Of a stretch of 64,000 nt of DNA, positions 57,286 through 64,000 are shown piece after piece. Origin of the DNA: Alphaproteobacteria bacterium (GTDB lineage: Bacteria > Pseudomonadota > Alphaproteobacteria > UBA8366); NCBI GenBank assembly GCA_009377445.1, contig WHUA01000003.1:124001-188000 (forward strand), in the 5' to 3' direction. The number at the start of each line of letters is the position of its first letter. Position 1 is the stretch's first letter. Under the pieces are notes generated by a model. That model searched no databases and was not told the DNA's origin. It worked only from the letters and a program-made list of their open reading frames with translations. The translations under genes and the position numbers were made by a program.

Positions 57286-59667
57286 TTAAGCCTCGAGCCG
57301 TGGCGCGGCGGGCGCCCGCTCCGTCCCCGACCGCAGGCCCATCCGGCGGAGATAGCGCTGGATCTTGGTCTCGGCGGCGCCGTCGTCTCCGACGTAGGGC
57401 GCGTAGCCGATGATGCCGGCGCTACGCCGTGGGCTGACCTGGGAGAGCACGAACCCGCCGATCGACGTCACGTCGATGCTCTGGAGTCGGCGCGCCGCGG
57501 CAACCGCCATGTCGTGCCGGGTCCTGCACCACTGCAGGACGAAGACGGTGCTGTCGACCAGCTTCGCTATGATATGCGCGTCGGTCAGCGCCAGCACGGG
57601 CGCGGAGTCGATGACGATCAGGTCATAGTCCCACGACAACGTGTCGAGGATTTCCTGCATCTTCGTCGAGTCGATCAGTTGCGACCCGCGCACGTCGGTC
57701 CGTCCGGCGGTGATGAAGCTGATGCCGGTCTTCGCATCGGTGTGGATCACGCTTTTCAGGTCGAGGTCGTCGGCAAAGATGTTGGCGAGCCCGACATCGT
57801 TCGAGACCTGCATGATCTGGTGAATCTTCGGCCGCTCGAAATCGCTGTCGATCAGGATGACCTTTTGCCCGAGGCTCGCGCAGAAGCTCGCATACCAGGC
57901 CGCGAACGTGGTCTTCCCTTCACGCGGCAGCGCGGAGGTGATGAGCAGCGTCTTCGGATGGCGCGACTCGTTCTCCAGATAAAGTGTGGAGCGAATGTTC
58001 TGGATCGCCTGGTTGAGGCGCGAGTACGGGTTCAGCAGCCGCAGGCGCTGCTGGCCGTCGAGCAGCGCCATGGGTTTCTGGGTCCGCGGCAGGACGCCGA
58101 GGCAGCGCGACCCCGTCACCTTTTCCACTTCCTCCGCGGTCTCGAAGTTGCGCCGGAGCCCTTCCAGCACCAGCGCCGCGGCGATCGCAATCAGGGTGGA
58201 CAGCATCGTGGCGATCGCCAGGGTCTTCGTGCGCTTCGGGAAGGCCGGCTGACGCGGCGGCTCGGCGTAGGACACGATCCGGGCGACCGGCTCGATCATT
58301 TCCTGCCGTGCGCTCGTCTCGCGGTAGCGGATCAGGAAGGTCTGGTGCAGCTCGCGCTTGGACTGGGCTTCCCGCTCCAGCTCGCGCAGCTTGATTTCCT
58401 GCTGATTGATGTCGATGGCGTCGTTTTCGAGCCTTCCCAGGCCGCCCTGCAGCGACGCGAGCTTCGCGCGCGCCACGGCGACCTCGTTCGACAGGCCTTC
58501 CACGACCTTGTTGGTCTCATCGGTCATCCTGCTGCGCAGACCGCGCAGCTCGGCCGTGATCTTGATCATTTTCGGATGCTTCGCGCCATAACGGGTCGTC
58601 AGGTCCGACATCTCGCGCTGCAGGTCCGTCTCGCGCTCCTTCAGGCGCATGATAGTCGGCGAGCTCAAGACGTCCGGCGCCGCCGCCATGCTGCCCGGAA
58701 CCTTCAGCAGCCGCGAAACCTGCGACAGGCGTGCCGCCGCCGCGGCTTCGTCCGCGCGGGCTTGCACCAGCCGCGAGTTCAGTTCCGCAAGCTGCTGGGC
58801 GGTGACGCTGGTGCCTTTCGCTTCGATGAGGCGGGATTTCGACCGGTAGTCCTGCACCGCATTTTCCGCGGCGATGACTTCGTCCTTGAGCTCCGCGGCG
58901 ATCTTGCCCAGGCGCTCGGTCGCTTTCTGCATGCCGCGCTTCTGATACTGCACCTGATTTTCCAGATAGGTCCGCATCAGCTCGTTGACGACCTTGGCGG
59001 CCTTCACCGGATCCTTCGAATCGAACTCGACATCGATCACGCGGGTACTCTGGGTCGAGTTGACCGAAAGGCTCTTGAGGAACACCTCGTTGATGTGCGC
59101 GCGCGCCTGGTCGACCTTGATCTGCTCGAACCACTCGTCCTGCTGCGATTTCTTCTTCTCGTCCTCAGGCGCAGCCTCCTTTTTGGGCGATGCGAAGAAG
59201 CTCTTGATGCTGGTCTGGATCGTGTCCTGCGCGCGCCGCCAGAGAGGCTCCTTCTCCATCGTCTCCGCGCGAAGCACCAGGTTGTATTCGGGGTCCTTGT
59301 CGAGGCCGAGCGATTCGACGACCAGCCCGGCGAGAATGCTGGATTTCAGGATCTCGACCTCGTTCGGGACGTCGGTGATGTCCGAGGAAGGCCCGACGAC
59401 AACCGAGTTCATGTTGGTGACCTGGTTCGCCCGGTTGTCGATCAGCAGTTGCCCTTTCGCCGAATAGCTCGGCGTAACGACGTAAAGGAAGCCCGACGTC
59501 ACCACCACGACGGTGCCCACGATGCCGACGATCACCCGCCAGCGCCGGCGAAGCCTGTCGAGAATATCGCTCAGGTTGACGTCGTCGACCGGCTCCGGCG
59601 TGACATCGATAATCGGCCGGTCGTTACTGTCGTCCTGGCTCGATTGGTAGGCAATTTTCCTCTGCAT
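57286..59667 (-). CDS. Wzc/ExoP-type polysaccharide chain-length regulator and tyrosine autokinase
   Basis: 793 residues, inner membrane. A Wzz domain with its first membrane segment near residues 40-65 (VIVGIVGTVVVVTSGFLYVV), a long coiled periplasmic part (about 175-440), and a second segment near 485 (AIATMLSTLIAIAAALVLEG). The cytoplasmic BY-kinase follows: Walker A ITSALPREGKTTFAA (about 580), Walker A' VILIDSDFERP and Walker B YDLIVIDSAPVL. The C-terminal tyrosine cluster is short (IIGYAPYVGDD). It controls length and export of exopolysaccharide together with the Wza-like protein. A 393-base gap separates it from that gene. Confidence 0.95.
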   Translation of the reverse strand: MQRKIAYQSSQDDSNDRPIIDVTPEPVDDVNLSDILDRLRRRWRVIVGIVGTVVVVTSGFLYVVTPSYSAKGQLLIDNRANQVTNMNSVVVGPSSDITDVPNEVEILKSSILAGLVVESLGLDKDPEYNLVLRAETMEKEPLWRRAQDTIQTSIKSFFASPKKEAAPEDEKKKSQQDEWFEQIKVDQARAHINEVFLKSLSVNSTQSTRVIDVEFDSKDPVKAAKVVNELMRTYLENQVQYQKRGMQKATERLGKIAAELKDEVIAAENAVQDYRSKSRLIEAKGTSVTAQQLAELNSRLVQARADEAAAAARLSQVSRLLKVPGSMAAAPDVLSSPTIMRLKERETDLQREMSDLTTRYGAKHPKMIKITAELRGLRSRMTDETNKVVEGLSNEVAVARAKLASLQGGLGRLENDAIDINQQEIKLRELEREAQSKRELHQTFLIRYRETSARQEMIEPVARIVSYAEPPRQPAFPKRTKTLAIATMLSTLIAIAAALVLEGLRRNFETAEEVEKVTGSRCLGVLPRTQKPMALLDGQQRLRLLNPYSRLNQAIQNIRSTLYLENESRHPKTLLITSALPREGKTTFAAWYASFCASLGQKVILIDSDFERPKIHQIMQVSNDVGLANIFADDLDLKSVIHTDAKTGISFITAGRTDVRGSQLIDSTKMQEILDTLSWDYDLIVIDSAPVLALTDAHIIAKLVDSTVFVLQWCRTRHDMAVAAARRLQSIDVTSIGGFVLSQVSPRRSAGIIGYAPYVGDDGAAETKIQRYLRRMGLRSGTERAPAAPRLEA

Positions 59668-60060
59668 CGCTGCAACTCACCCGCTGAAGACGTTTAAAAA
59701 GTCGCTTCTACCCGTACAATCCGTGCGCCGCATGGCATCCCGGCGAAATTCCGCCGCGGATTGCACCGATCCGATCAATTTCCGCACGCTGAAACTCTAC
59801 TCACCCCTGACACTGCTGATTGGCCCCACCCGGATACTCAGCAGCAACTCGCTTCTCTACCGGAGTTGGCGTCTTTGTCTCTTGTATCGTCGCAAACGCC
59901 AGCCCTAACGAAATGTATAGCCGAGAGAAAATTTCCTTACGACAGGAGCAAAAGCATTACTAAAAAAGTACCCTTGAAACTTCCGGCAACGACTGTGGTT
60001 CGCATCGAGTCGTTGCCCTTTCCTCGGCTTTCGGCACCCGCAGAAATTTTCCCTGCCGCA
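59668..60060. other. Gap between autokinase and Wza-like genes
   Basis: Almost 400 bases without a gene I can support, although both neighbours are transcribed in the same direction. It is AT-richer than the flanks. The only structure is the stem-loop at 59985-60017. It probably contains the autokinase promoter; a regulatory RNA is possible but nothing shows it. Confidence 0.55.
59985..60017 (-). terminator. Stem-loop after the Wza-like gene
   Basis: ggcaacgact (59985-59994) pairs with agtcgttgcc (60008-60017) over 10 bases around a 13-base loop, some 45 bases after the Wza-like stop. A run of six T on the minus strand comes about 20 bases later, too far for a classic terminator. Confidence 0.35.
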
Positions 60061-60627
60061 CTAGAAGAAGCGCTCCGGGATGACAATCGTGTCGCCCGGC
60101 CGCACATTGAAATTGCCGTTCTTGACTTCGCGTTCCTGGTATTCTTTGTCGCCGGAGCGCGTAATCACCCAAACGTCCGACTTGGCGCGATAGGTGTATC
60201 CACCGGCCAAGGCCACGGCGTTCAGGACATTCAAGCCGTTCTTGTAAGGATAGCTGCCCGGTCGCTTTACCTCGCCCAAAATGAAGAAGGGCCGATAGCT
60301 CAGCACTTCGACGCTGACCGTCGGATTCTTGAGAAATCCCTGGCGCAGCTTCTTGGCGATCCCTTCCTCGAGGTCACGCGCCGAGCCGCCGGTGGCTTTC
60401 ACCTCGCCGACCAGCGGGAAGGCGACCACGCCCGATCCGTCGATCTCGTATTCACCGGTCAGGTCGGCCTCGCCGAAGACGGTGACGCGGACCCTGTCTC
60501 CGGCTCCCAGGCGGTAGCCGGAATCGGCGGACAGCGGTGCGGCCGCAATGGTTAGGAAAATGGCGGCGATAGCGATGAAGAATGTTTTTTGCACGGCGAT
60601 CTTTCCAAAACTGCAAATCTCTGACAT
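60061..60627 (-). CDS. Polysaccharide export outer-membrane protein (Wza-like, short)
   Basis: 188 residues. A signal sequence (TFFIAIAAIFLTIAAAPLSA) is followed by the poly-export domain YRLGAGDRVRVTVFGEADLT and a SLBB-type beta-grasp region (FILGEVKRPGSYPYKNGLNV, NAVALAGGYTYRA). It lacks the lipoprotein cysteine and the C-terminal helix of E. coli Wza, so it represents the short periplasmic form. ATG 60627 is given, but GTG 60594 has a good GGAAAG site and would put the signal peptide at the very start; either may be right. Confidence 0.92.
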   Translation of the reverse strand: MSEICSFGKIAVQKTFFIAIAAIFLTIAAAPLSADSGYRLGAGDRVRVTVFGEADLTGEYEIDGSGVVAFPLVGEVKATGGSARDLEEGIAKKLRQGFLKNPTVSVEVLSYRPFFILGEVKRPGSYPYKNGLNVLNAVALAGGYTYRAKSDVWVITRSGDKEYQEREVKNGNFNVRPGDTIVIPERFF

Positions 60628-60927
60628 GGCGGCCTTCGCCTCCCCGATTGCGAATTGACATCCCGGTGTCGTCCCCTCGGCGAGGGCGCTCCACCGAACC
60701 CGCCGGGCATCTCGCGCCGAACGCGGTCGACGCCTCGCCCATCCGGATGGTCCGGCGGGGACACCGTCCTCAGCCGGGTTATATGGCTGAATTATAATGA
60801 GGAGGGGGCCACGGGTTCGCGGCACCTTTGGTATTACGCCTGATTGATTATAAAGGCCGCGTGGCGGCGCGCCGGGACCTTACGGGCCGCCTGCCACGGC
60901 AGACAGCCCGTCTTCAGACAGCCCGCC
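60628..60927. promoter_or_regulatory. Gap between beta-barrel and Wza-like genes, possible -10 box
   Basis: About 300 bases. On the minus strand a perfect TATAAT occurs at 60791-60796, about 165 bases before the Wza-like start, without a good -35. A tandem agacagcccg unit (near 60901 and 60917) lies just beyond the barrel gene's stop. No gene is supported. Confidence 0.35.
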
Positions 60928-62268
60928 TTACAGCTTCGCGGTCAGCAGGAGGGAAATGAGGTTCCGATCATAGTCCGCGCCGGCCTCGTTGCTATTCCGA
61001 TTGGAATAGCTATAGCGCGCGCCCAGGCTCAGGTAGCGGTTCATGAGGTAGCTGGCGCCCGCGCTCAAGGTGAAGAATTTGTCCGTGCGGGAGATGCCTT
61101 CGAAATCGTCGTAACGGAACCCGCCGCCGCCGCTCAGGATCAGGTTGCGCAACAGCTCGTGGTCGACGGTAATGCCGACGCCGGTGCTGCTGTAGCCCGA
61201 CGAGTTGATGTCCGTCGATTCGATGACCTCGCTGTCGGCCTTGAGCGTGACTGTGGTGAGGCCCGTCGGTATCCACGTAAGCGTGGCGCCAACGACAGGT
61301 CCGGTGATCGTCTCGAACCGCGAATCCTCGAAGTAACGCTGGCGCACGCCGGCGAACACATCGCCGAACAGCAGCCCGGTCAAATCGAGCGCGGCGCCGC
61401 CGACCACGTCGTAGCCCTGCGAATCGCGGTTGGCGCCCTCGTTGTCGACGCTCTCGTCATAACGGCGGATATCGCCTTCGGCGCGCACGAACGCCGCGTA
61501 GCCGGGAATGAGCTCATAGGCGACCTTTACGCCGGGGCGGTACTGCATGCGGTCGCGGTCGTCCTGGTCGATGGTTCCGCCGCCCTGCGCGTCCACGTCT
61601 TCGTAGTCGTAACGCCTAACGTCGCCGCCGGCGGAAATCGTGACGCGGTTGAAGCGATGGCTGCCTTCGAGGCCGCCGCTGAAGTTGTAGAATACGGTCG
61701 GCTCCGCGCCCGCGACGTCGTTGGGATCGCCCCTCTCCTCATGCTCGCGTCGAATGCCGAGGGTGCTGCGCATCAAGCTGCTCGACGAAATGTCGAGCTT
61801 GCCGGACGCGGTGGCAAAAGCGTCCTGGTAATTCTCGCCGGTTTCGTCGAAATAGAAGCCGAACCGGCCGCCCGCCGCGAGCCCGATGGCGTGCCGGTTC
61901 CAATCCGACCGCACTGCAATCTGCGGCTCCAGCGTATAGATGAAATCCGACGTCGCATCGTTGTCGGCGGCAAAGACGTTGTCGTTGTAGGAGATGCCGT
62001 TGGTCACCGACGGGAAGAGATAGAAGCCGCCGAGGTGCAAGCCGAGGGCGTCGACCTCCGGGCGTGGGCGGTTGCGCACCGTCTCGCCGCGCGGAATGTC
62101 TTCGCCGAAGATCTCGGGCGAGTACAGATACTCCGGCGCGAATTCCTGCGCGCTTGCCTGCGCTGCAAGGGCGCATGCGAAGCCGGCCCCCATGCCGACC
62201 ACCGCAAGCAACCGCGGCCGGAGCCCGGCGCGGGCACGCAAAATCCTGTCCGAGCGACTTCCCCACAT
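60928..62268 (-). CDS. Outer-membrane beta-barrel protein (BBP2-like)
   Basis: 446 residues with a signal peptide (LLAVVGMGAGFACALAAQAS, cut near AQA). After GLHLGGFYLFPSVTNGISYN come many alternating strands typical of a large outer-membrane barrel (DFIYTLEPQIAVRSDW, HAIGLAAGGRFGFYFDE), ending YSNRNSNEAGADYDRNLISL then LLTAKL. It belongs to the putative beta-barrel porin 2 group often found in alphaproteobacterial exopolysaccharide clusters. It may form the outer-membrane exit for the polymer (inference), complementing the short Wza-like protein. Confidence 0.9.
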   Translation of the reverse strand: MWGSRSDRILRARAGLRPRLLAVVGMGAGFACALAAQASAQEFAPEYLYSPEIFGEDIPRGETVRNRPRPEVDALGLHLGGFYLFPSVTNGISYNDNVFAADNDATSDFIYTLEPQIAVRSDWNRHAIGLAAGGRFGFYFDETGENYQDAFATASGKLDISSSSLMRSTLGIRREHEERGDPNDVAGAEPTVFYNFSGGLEGSHRFNRVTISAGGDVRRYDYEDVDAQGGGTIDQDDRDRMQYRPGVKVAYELIPGYAAFVRAEGDIRRYDESVDNEGANRDSQGYDVVGGAALDLTGLLFGDVFAGVRQRYFEDSRFETITGPVVGATLTWIPTGLTTVTLKADSEVIESTDINSSGYSSTGVGITVDHELLRNLILSGGGGFRYDDFEGISRTDKFFTLSAGASYLMNRYLSLGARYSYSNRNSNEAGADYDRNLISLLLTAKL

Positions 62269-62337
62269 AGCCCCTATCCCAACCCATTATCTGTATTGGG
62301 GGGCAGACTACCTGAATTTCCCTGGTAGTTTCAAACA

Positions 62338-62398
62338 CTCCCTCGACCTTCGAGGGAGAAGCGCCGCCCACTGTGATAAATTGATAACAGTGGCGGCG
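62338..62398 (-). terminator. Double hairpin after the AAA ATPase gene
   Basis: Hairpin A: ctccctcga (62338-62346) with tcgagggag (62350-62358), loop cct. Hairpin B: cgccgcc/actgt (62362-62374, one bulged c) with acagtggcggcg (62387-62398), 12-base loop. Both follow the ATPase stop in the 180-base gap before the barrel gene. On the minus strand hairpin A is followed by TGTTTGAAAC. Confidence 0.5.
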
Positions 62399-62448
62399 TT
62401 AATCCTGAGGAATTTCTACTATAGATTGCAGAGTTGACGCACCCCGGC

Positions 62449-63981
62449 CTACGCGGCCCCCGGCGCAGCGCCGGGCGCAGCGCCGGGCGAAGGCAGCAGC
62501 TCCACCTCCTGCGCCCGTTCGAGAAGCAGGTCGGGCATATTGGGCATGCGGCCGCAATTCTTCAGCATGATGATCGCGCGCATGGCCGGATTGATGAAGC
62601 GGTAGCAGGTGCCCTGCGCCGTCCAAACCTTTTCCAGGACCGCCTGGCCGCCTTCGCCGGCAAACCGGCTCAGCGCCGAATGCAGGGGCAGCTCGAGCAC
62701 CGACCGGCCGATCGCATCGAGCGAGAGGCGGCTCATCAAGTCCGTCGAGAACGCGCCGTTCGTGTCGGTCGGCGTCTGCACCGCGAGATACAGAATCTCA
62801 TCGGCCCAGGTCCCGCGCGTCGGCCCGCAAAGCTCATCGTAAAAAGCGCACAGTCGCGCATCGATCTTGCTGGCGGCCAGGCTGATGACCTCGGCGAGAT
62901 CGTGCATCTCGACCTCCGACGCATAACGCTGGGTCGCCCGGCGAATGGCGAGGAGACAGAGCCACTGGATCGCGCTTGGAATACCCTGAGCGAGCCGGAT
63001 GATCGCTTCGGTCACCTCGTCGCCGAATTGCACGCCGACCGCGGACACGCCGCGCATAACCACGCGCGCGGCATCTTCGTCGCTCATCGGCTGCATCTTG
63101 ATCCACGTGACGTTGGGCAGCGATTCGAAGCTCTCCGGCAGGATATCGCTCGCGCGGCCGGCCCGGCCGAACAGCAGCAGCGACAGCCATGCACCCTGGT
63201 CCGACAGCACCCCCATCAGCTCGCCGATACGCGCCTTGAGCTCGACATTCTCGATACGCTCGAAATCGTCCACCAGGACGATCGCCTGATGCTCCGTCAG
63301 GCGTTGAAAGATCTTGATCGCGGCCGGAACGTCGAGCTCCTTCTCGCGATTCACCAGTTGGCAGAGATCCTCCGTCCCCAGGCGCTTCTGAAGAATGTCC
63401 TTCACCGGCGTCTCGGCGATGCGGGCGGAGAACTGCTCCAGAATTGCAAAGATGAAATGGTCGAAGGTGAGGTCGGCCGTCCCGGTCATGCGGGCGACGA
63501 GATAGCCCGCTTCCTTCGCGCATTCGGCGACGATATTCAACAGGGAGGTCTTGCCGAGGCTCTTTTCCCCGAACAGAATCACGTGCGAGCGTTCTTCTTC
63601 GACCGCCTGAATGATCGCCTCGATCATGTCCCGGCGGCCGGAAAAGTCCCGGTAGCTGCGCTTCGGGCGCGTCGGCGTGAAGACATCGCGGTAGAGCTTC
63701 GCGACCTCCCCGGAATAGTTGAGATTGCGTTCGTCGTGACGCCACATCCGGGCATTCGCGAAGATATTGAATGCCGGATTCGACGACGCATCTTCGTCGA
63801 TTCTCGCCAGGCGCGTCTCGCGGAAGGGAACGGTGTGCAGCATGCCCCCTTTCGGCTTGACCTCTTCATTCTTCGCGTCCGCGTGGTGCGCGGAGGCGGC
63901 GCCATTCGATTCCGCGCCGCCGCCGCTGCGGCGAGCGGCCGGCTTGGCATGGGCATCGCGATCGATCGCCGTGTTGTGCAC
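62449..63981 (-). CDS. AAA ATPase of an exopolysaccharide locus (ExeA-like)
   Basis: 510 residues. After a low-complexity charged N-terminus (1-45) comes a P-loop domain: Walker A FGEKSLGKTS (137-146) and Walker B AIVLVDDFE (233-241), sensor-like LLLFGRAGRASD, and a helical lid with IPSAIQWLCLLA. The C-terminus ends in a GAAP repeat (GAAPGAAPGAA) encoded by a short GC-rich tandem repeat. It resembles the ATPases often found with wza/wzc clusters in alphaproteobacteria; the partner is unknown. It is the first gene of the minus-strand cluster in this window. Confidence 0.88.
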   Translation of the reverse strand: MHNTAIDRDAHAKPAARRSGGGAESNGAASAHHADAKNEEVKPKGGMLHTVPFRETRLARIDEDASSNPAFNIFANARMWRHDERNLNYSGEVAKLYRDVFTPTRPKRSYRDFSGRRDMIEAIIQAVEEERSHVILFGEKSLGKTSLLNIVAECAKEAGYLVARMTGTADLTFDHFIFAILEQFSARIAETPVKDILQKRLGTEDLCQLVNREKELDVPAAIKIFQRLTEHQAIVLVDDFERIENVELKARIGELMGVLSDQGAWLSLLLFGRAGRASDILPESFESLPNVTWIKMQPMSDEDAARVVMRGVSAVGVQFGDEVTEAIIRLAQGIPSAIQWLCLLAIRRATQRYASEVEMHDLAEVISLAASKIDARLCAFYDELCGPTRGTWADEILYLAVQTPTDTNGAFSTDLMSRLSLDAIGRSVLELPLHSALSRFAGEGGQAVLEKVWTAQGTCYRFINPAMRAIIMLKNCGRMPNMPDLLLERAQEVELLPSPGAAPGAAPGAA

Positions 63982-64000
63982 CTCGAGATGAATTGGCTTC

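Noticed and set aside
62449..62490. GC-rich tandem repeat (ggcgcagcgccg units) as a regulatory or CRISPR-like element
   Set aside because: It is inside the AAA ATPase coding sequence and simply encodes a short GAAP repeat.
1..64000. Mobile elements, CRISPR arrays, tRNA or rRNA genes
   Set aside because: Looked for transposase/integrase motifs, regularly spaced repeats and cloverleaf or rRNA-like stretches; none seen. tRNA genes could be missed without a dedicated scan.

Overview
The window is GC-rich bacterial DNA, densely coded on both strands. The gene families point to an alphaproteobacterium, probably near the Rhodospirillales or Hyphomicrobiales: several MmgE/PrpD proteins, CaiB-type CoA-transferases, Bug-type binding proteins without transporters, a CoxSML-like molybdenum hydroxylase, a cold-shock gene beside a small basic protein, and short palindromic intergenic repeats. 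I cannot place it below class. I found no rRNA, tRNA, transposase, integrase, phage gene or CRISPR array.

Layout. Positions 1-10.7 kb are mixed: a truncated agmatine deiminase, a PilZ protein, alanine dehydrogenase, a TPR/glycosyltransferase-9-like protein, a VOC protein, a PP2C-fold protein that has lost its metal ligands, a secreted protein of nine cysteine-pair repeats, small unknowns, a fatty acid desaturase, a cold-shock protein and an atypical LuxR-type regulator. Positions 10.9-31.6 kb are an acyl-CoA catabolism island: a frameshifted SDR, an alpha/beta hydrolase, an enoyl-CoA hydratase-like protein, two tandem FMN alpha-hydroxy acid oxidases, a Nudix hydrolase and a cupin. Two divergent operons follow. 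The minus-strand one (about 23.1 to 17.2 kb) carries an AroQ-like protein, a DUF35 protein, a thiolase-like protein, MaoC, an enoyl-CoA hydratase-like protein, a CoA-transferase and an acyl-CoA dehydrogenase. The plus-strand one (23.2 to 28.7 kb) carries an acyl-CoA ligase, enoyl-CoA hydratase, SDR, acyl-CoA dehydrogenase and CoA-transferase. A further CoA-transferase and an MmgE/PrpD protein follow.

Positions 31.7-36.2 kb hold an Fe(III)/polyamine-type ABC importer and a decayed fragment of a second binding protein. Positions 36.3-49.1 kb hold a soluble transhydrogenase, a GFA protein, a PaaG-like isomerase, a CoxG/M/S/L-type molybdenum hydroxylase operon, a flavoprotein dehydrogenase, MmgE/PrpD, an aldo/keto reductase and an HMG-CoA-lyase-like enzyme. 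Positions 49.4-55 kb hold two paralogous Bug receptors and two more MmgE/PrpD genes. Positions 55.2-64 kb hold a CapA-like protein and an exopolysaccharide export locus on the minus strand: AAA ATPase, outer-membrane beta-barrel, Wza-like protein, Wzc-like tyrosine autokinase, and a receiver protein with a C-terminal zinc ribbon.

How the genes work together (inference): the 10-55 kb part looks like uptake (ABC importer, Bug receptors), hydroxylation or oxidation (molybdenum hydroxylase, alpha-hydroxy acid oxidases, flavoprotein), CoA activation and transfer, beta-oxidation, and C-C cleavage (a thiolase fold without its cysteine plus DUF35, and an HMG-CoA-lyase fold). The substrate cannot be read from sequence. 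The most unusual items are the thiolase/DUF35/MaoC module, the AroQ homologue with altered catalytic residues, the PP2C pseudophosphatase, the nine-repeat secreted protein, and the receiver-zinc-ribbon protein at the polysaccharide locus.
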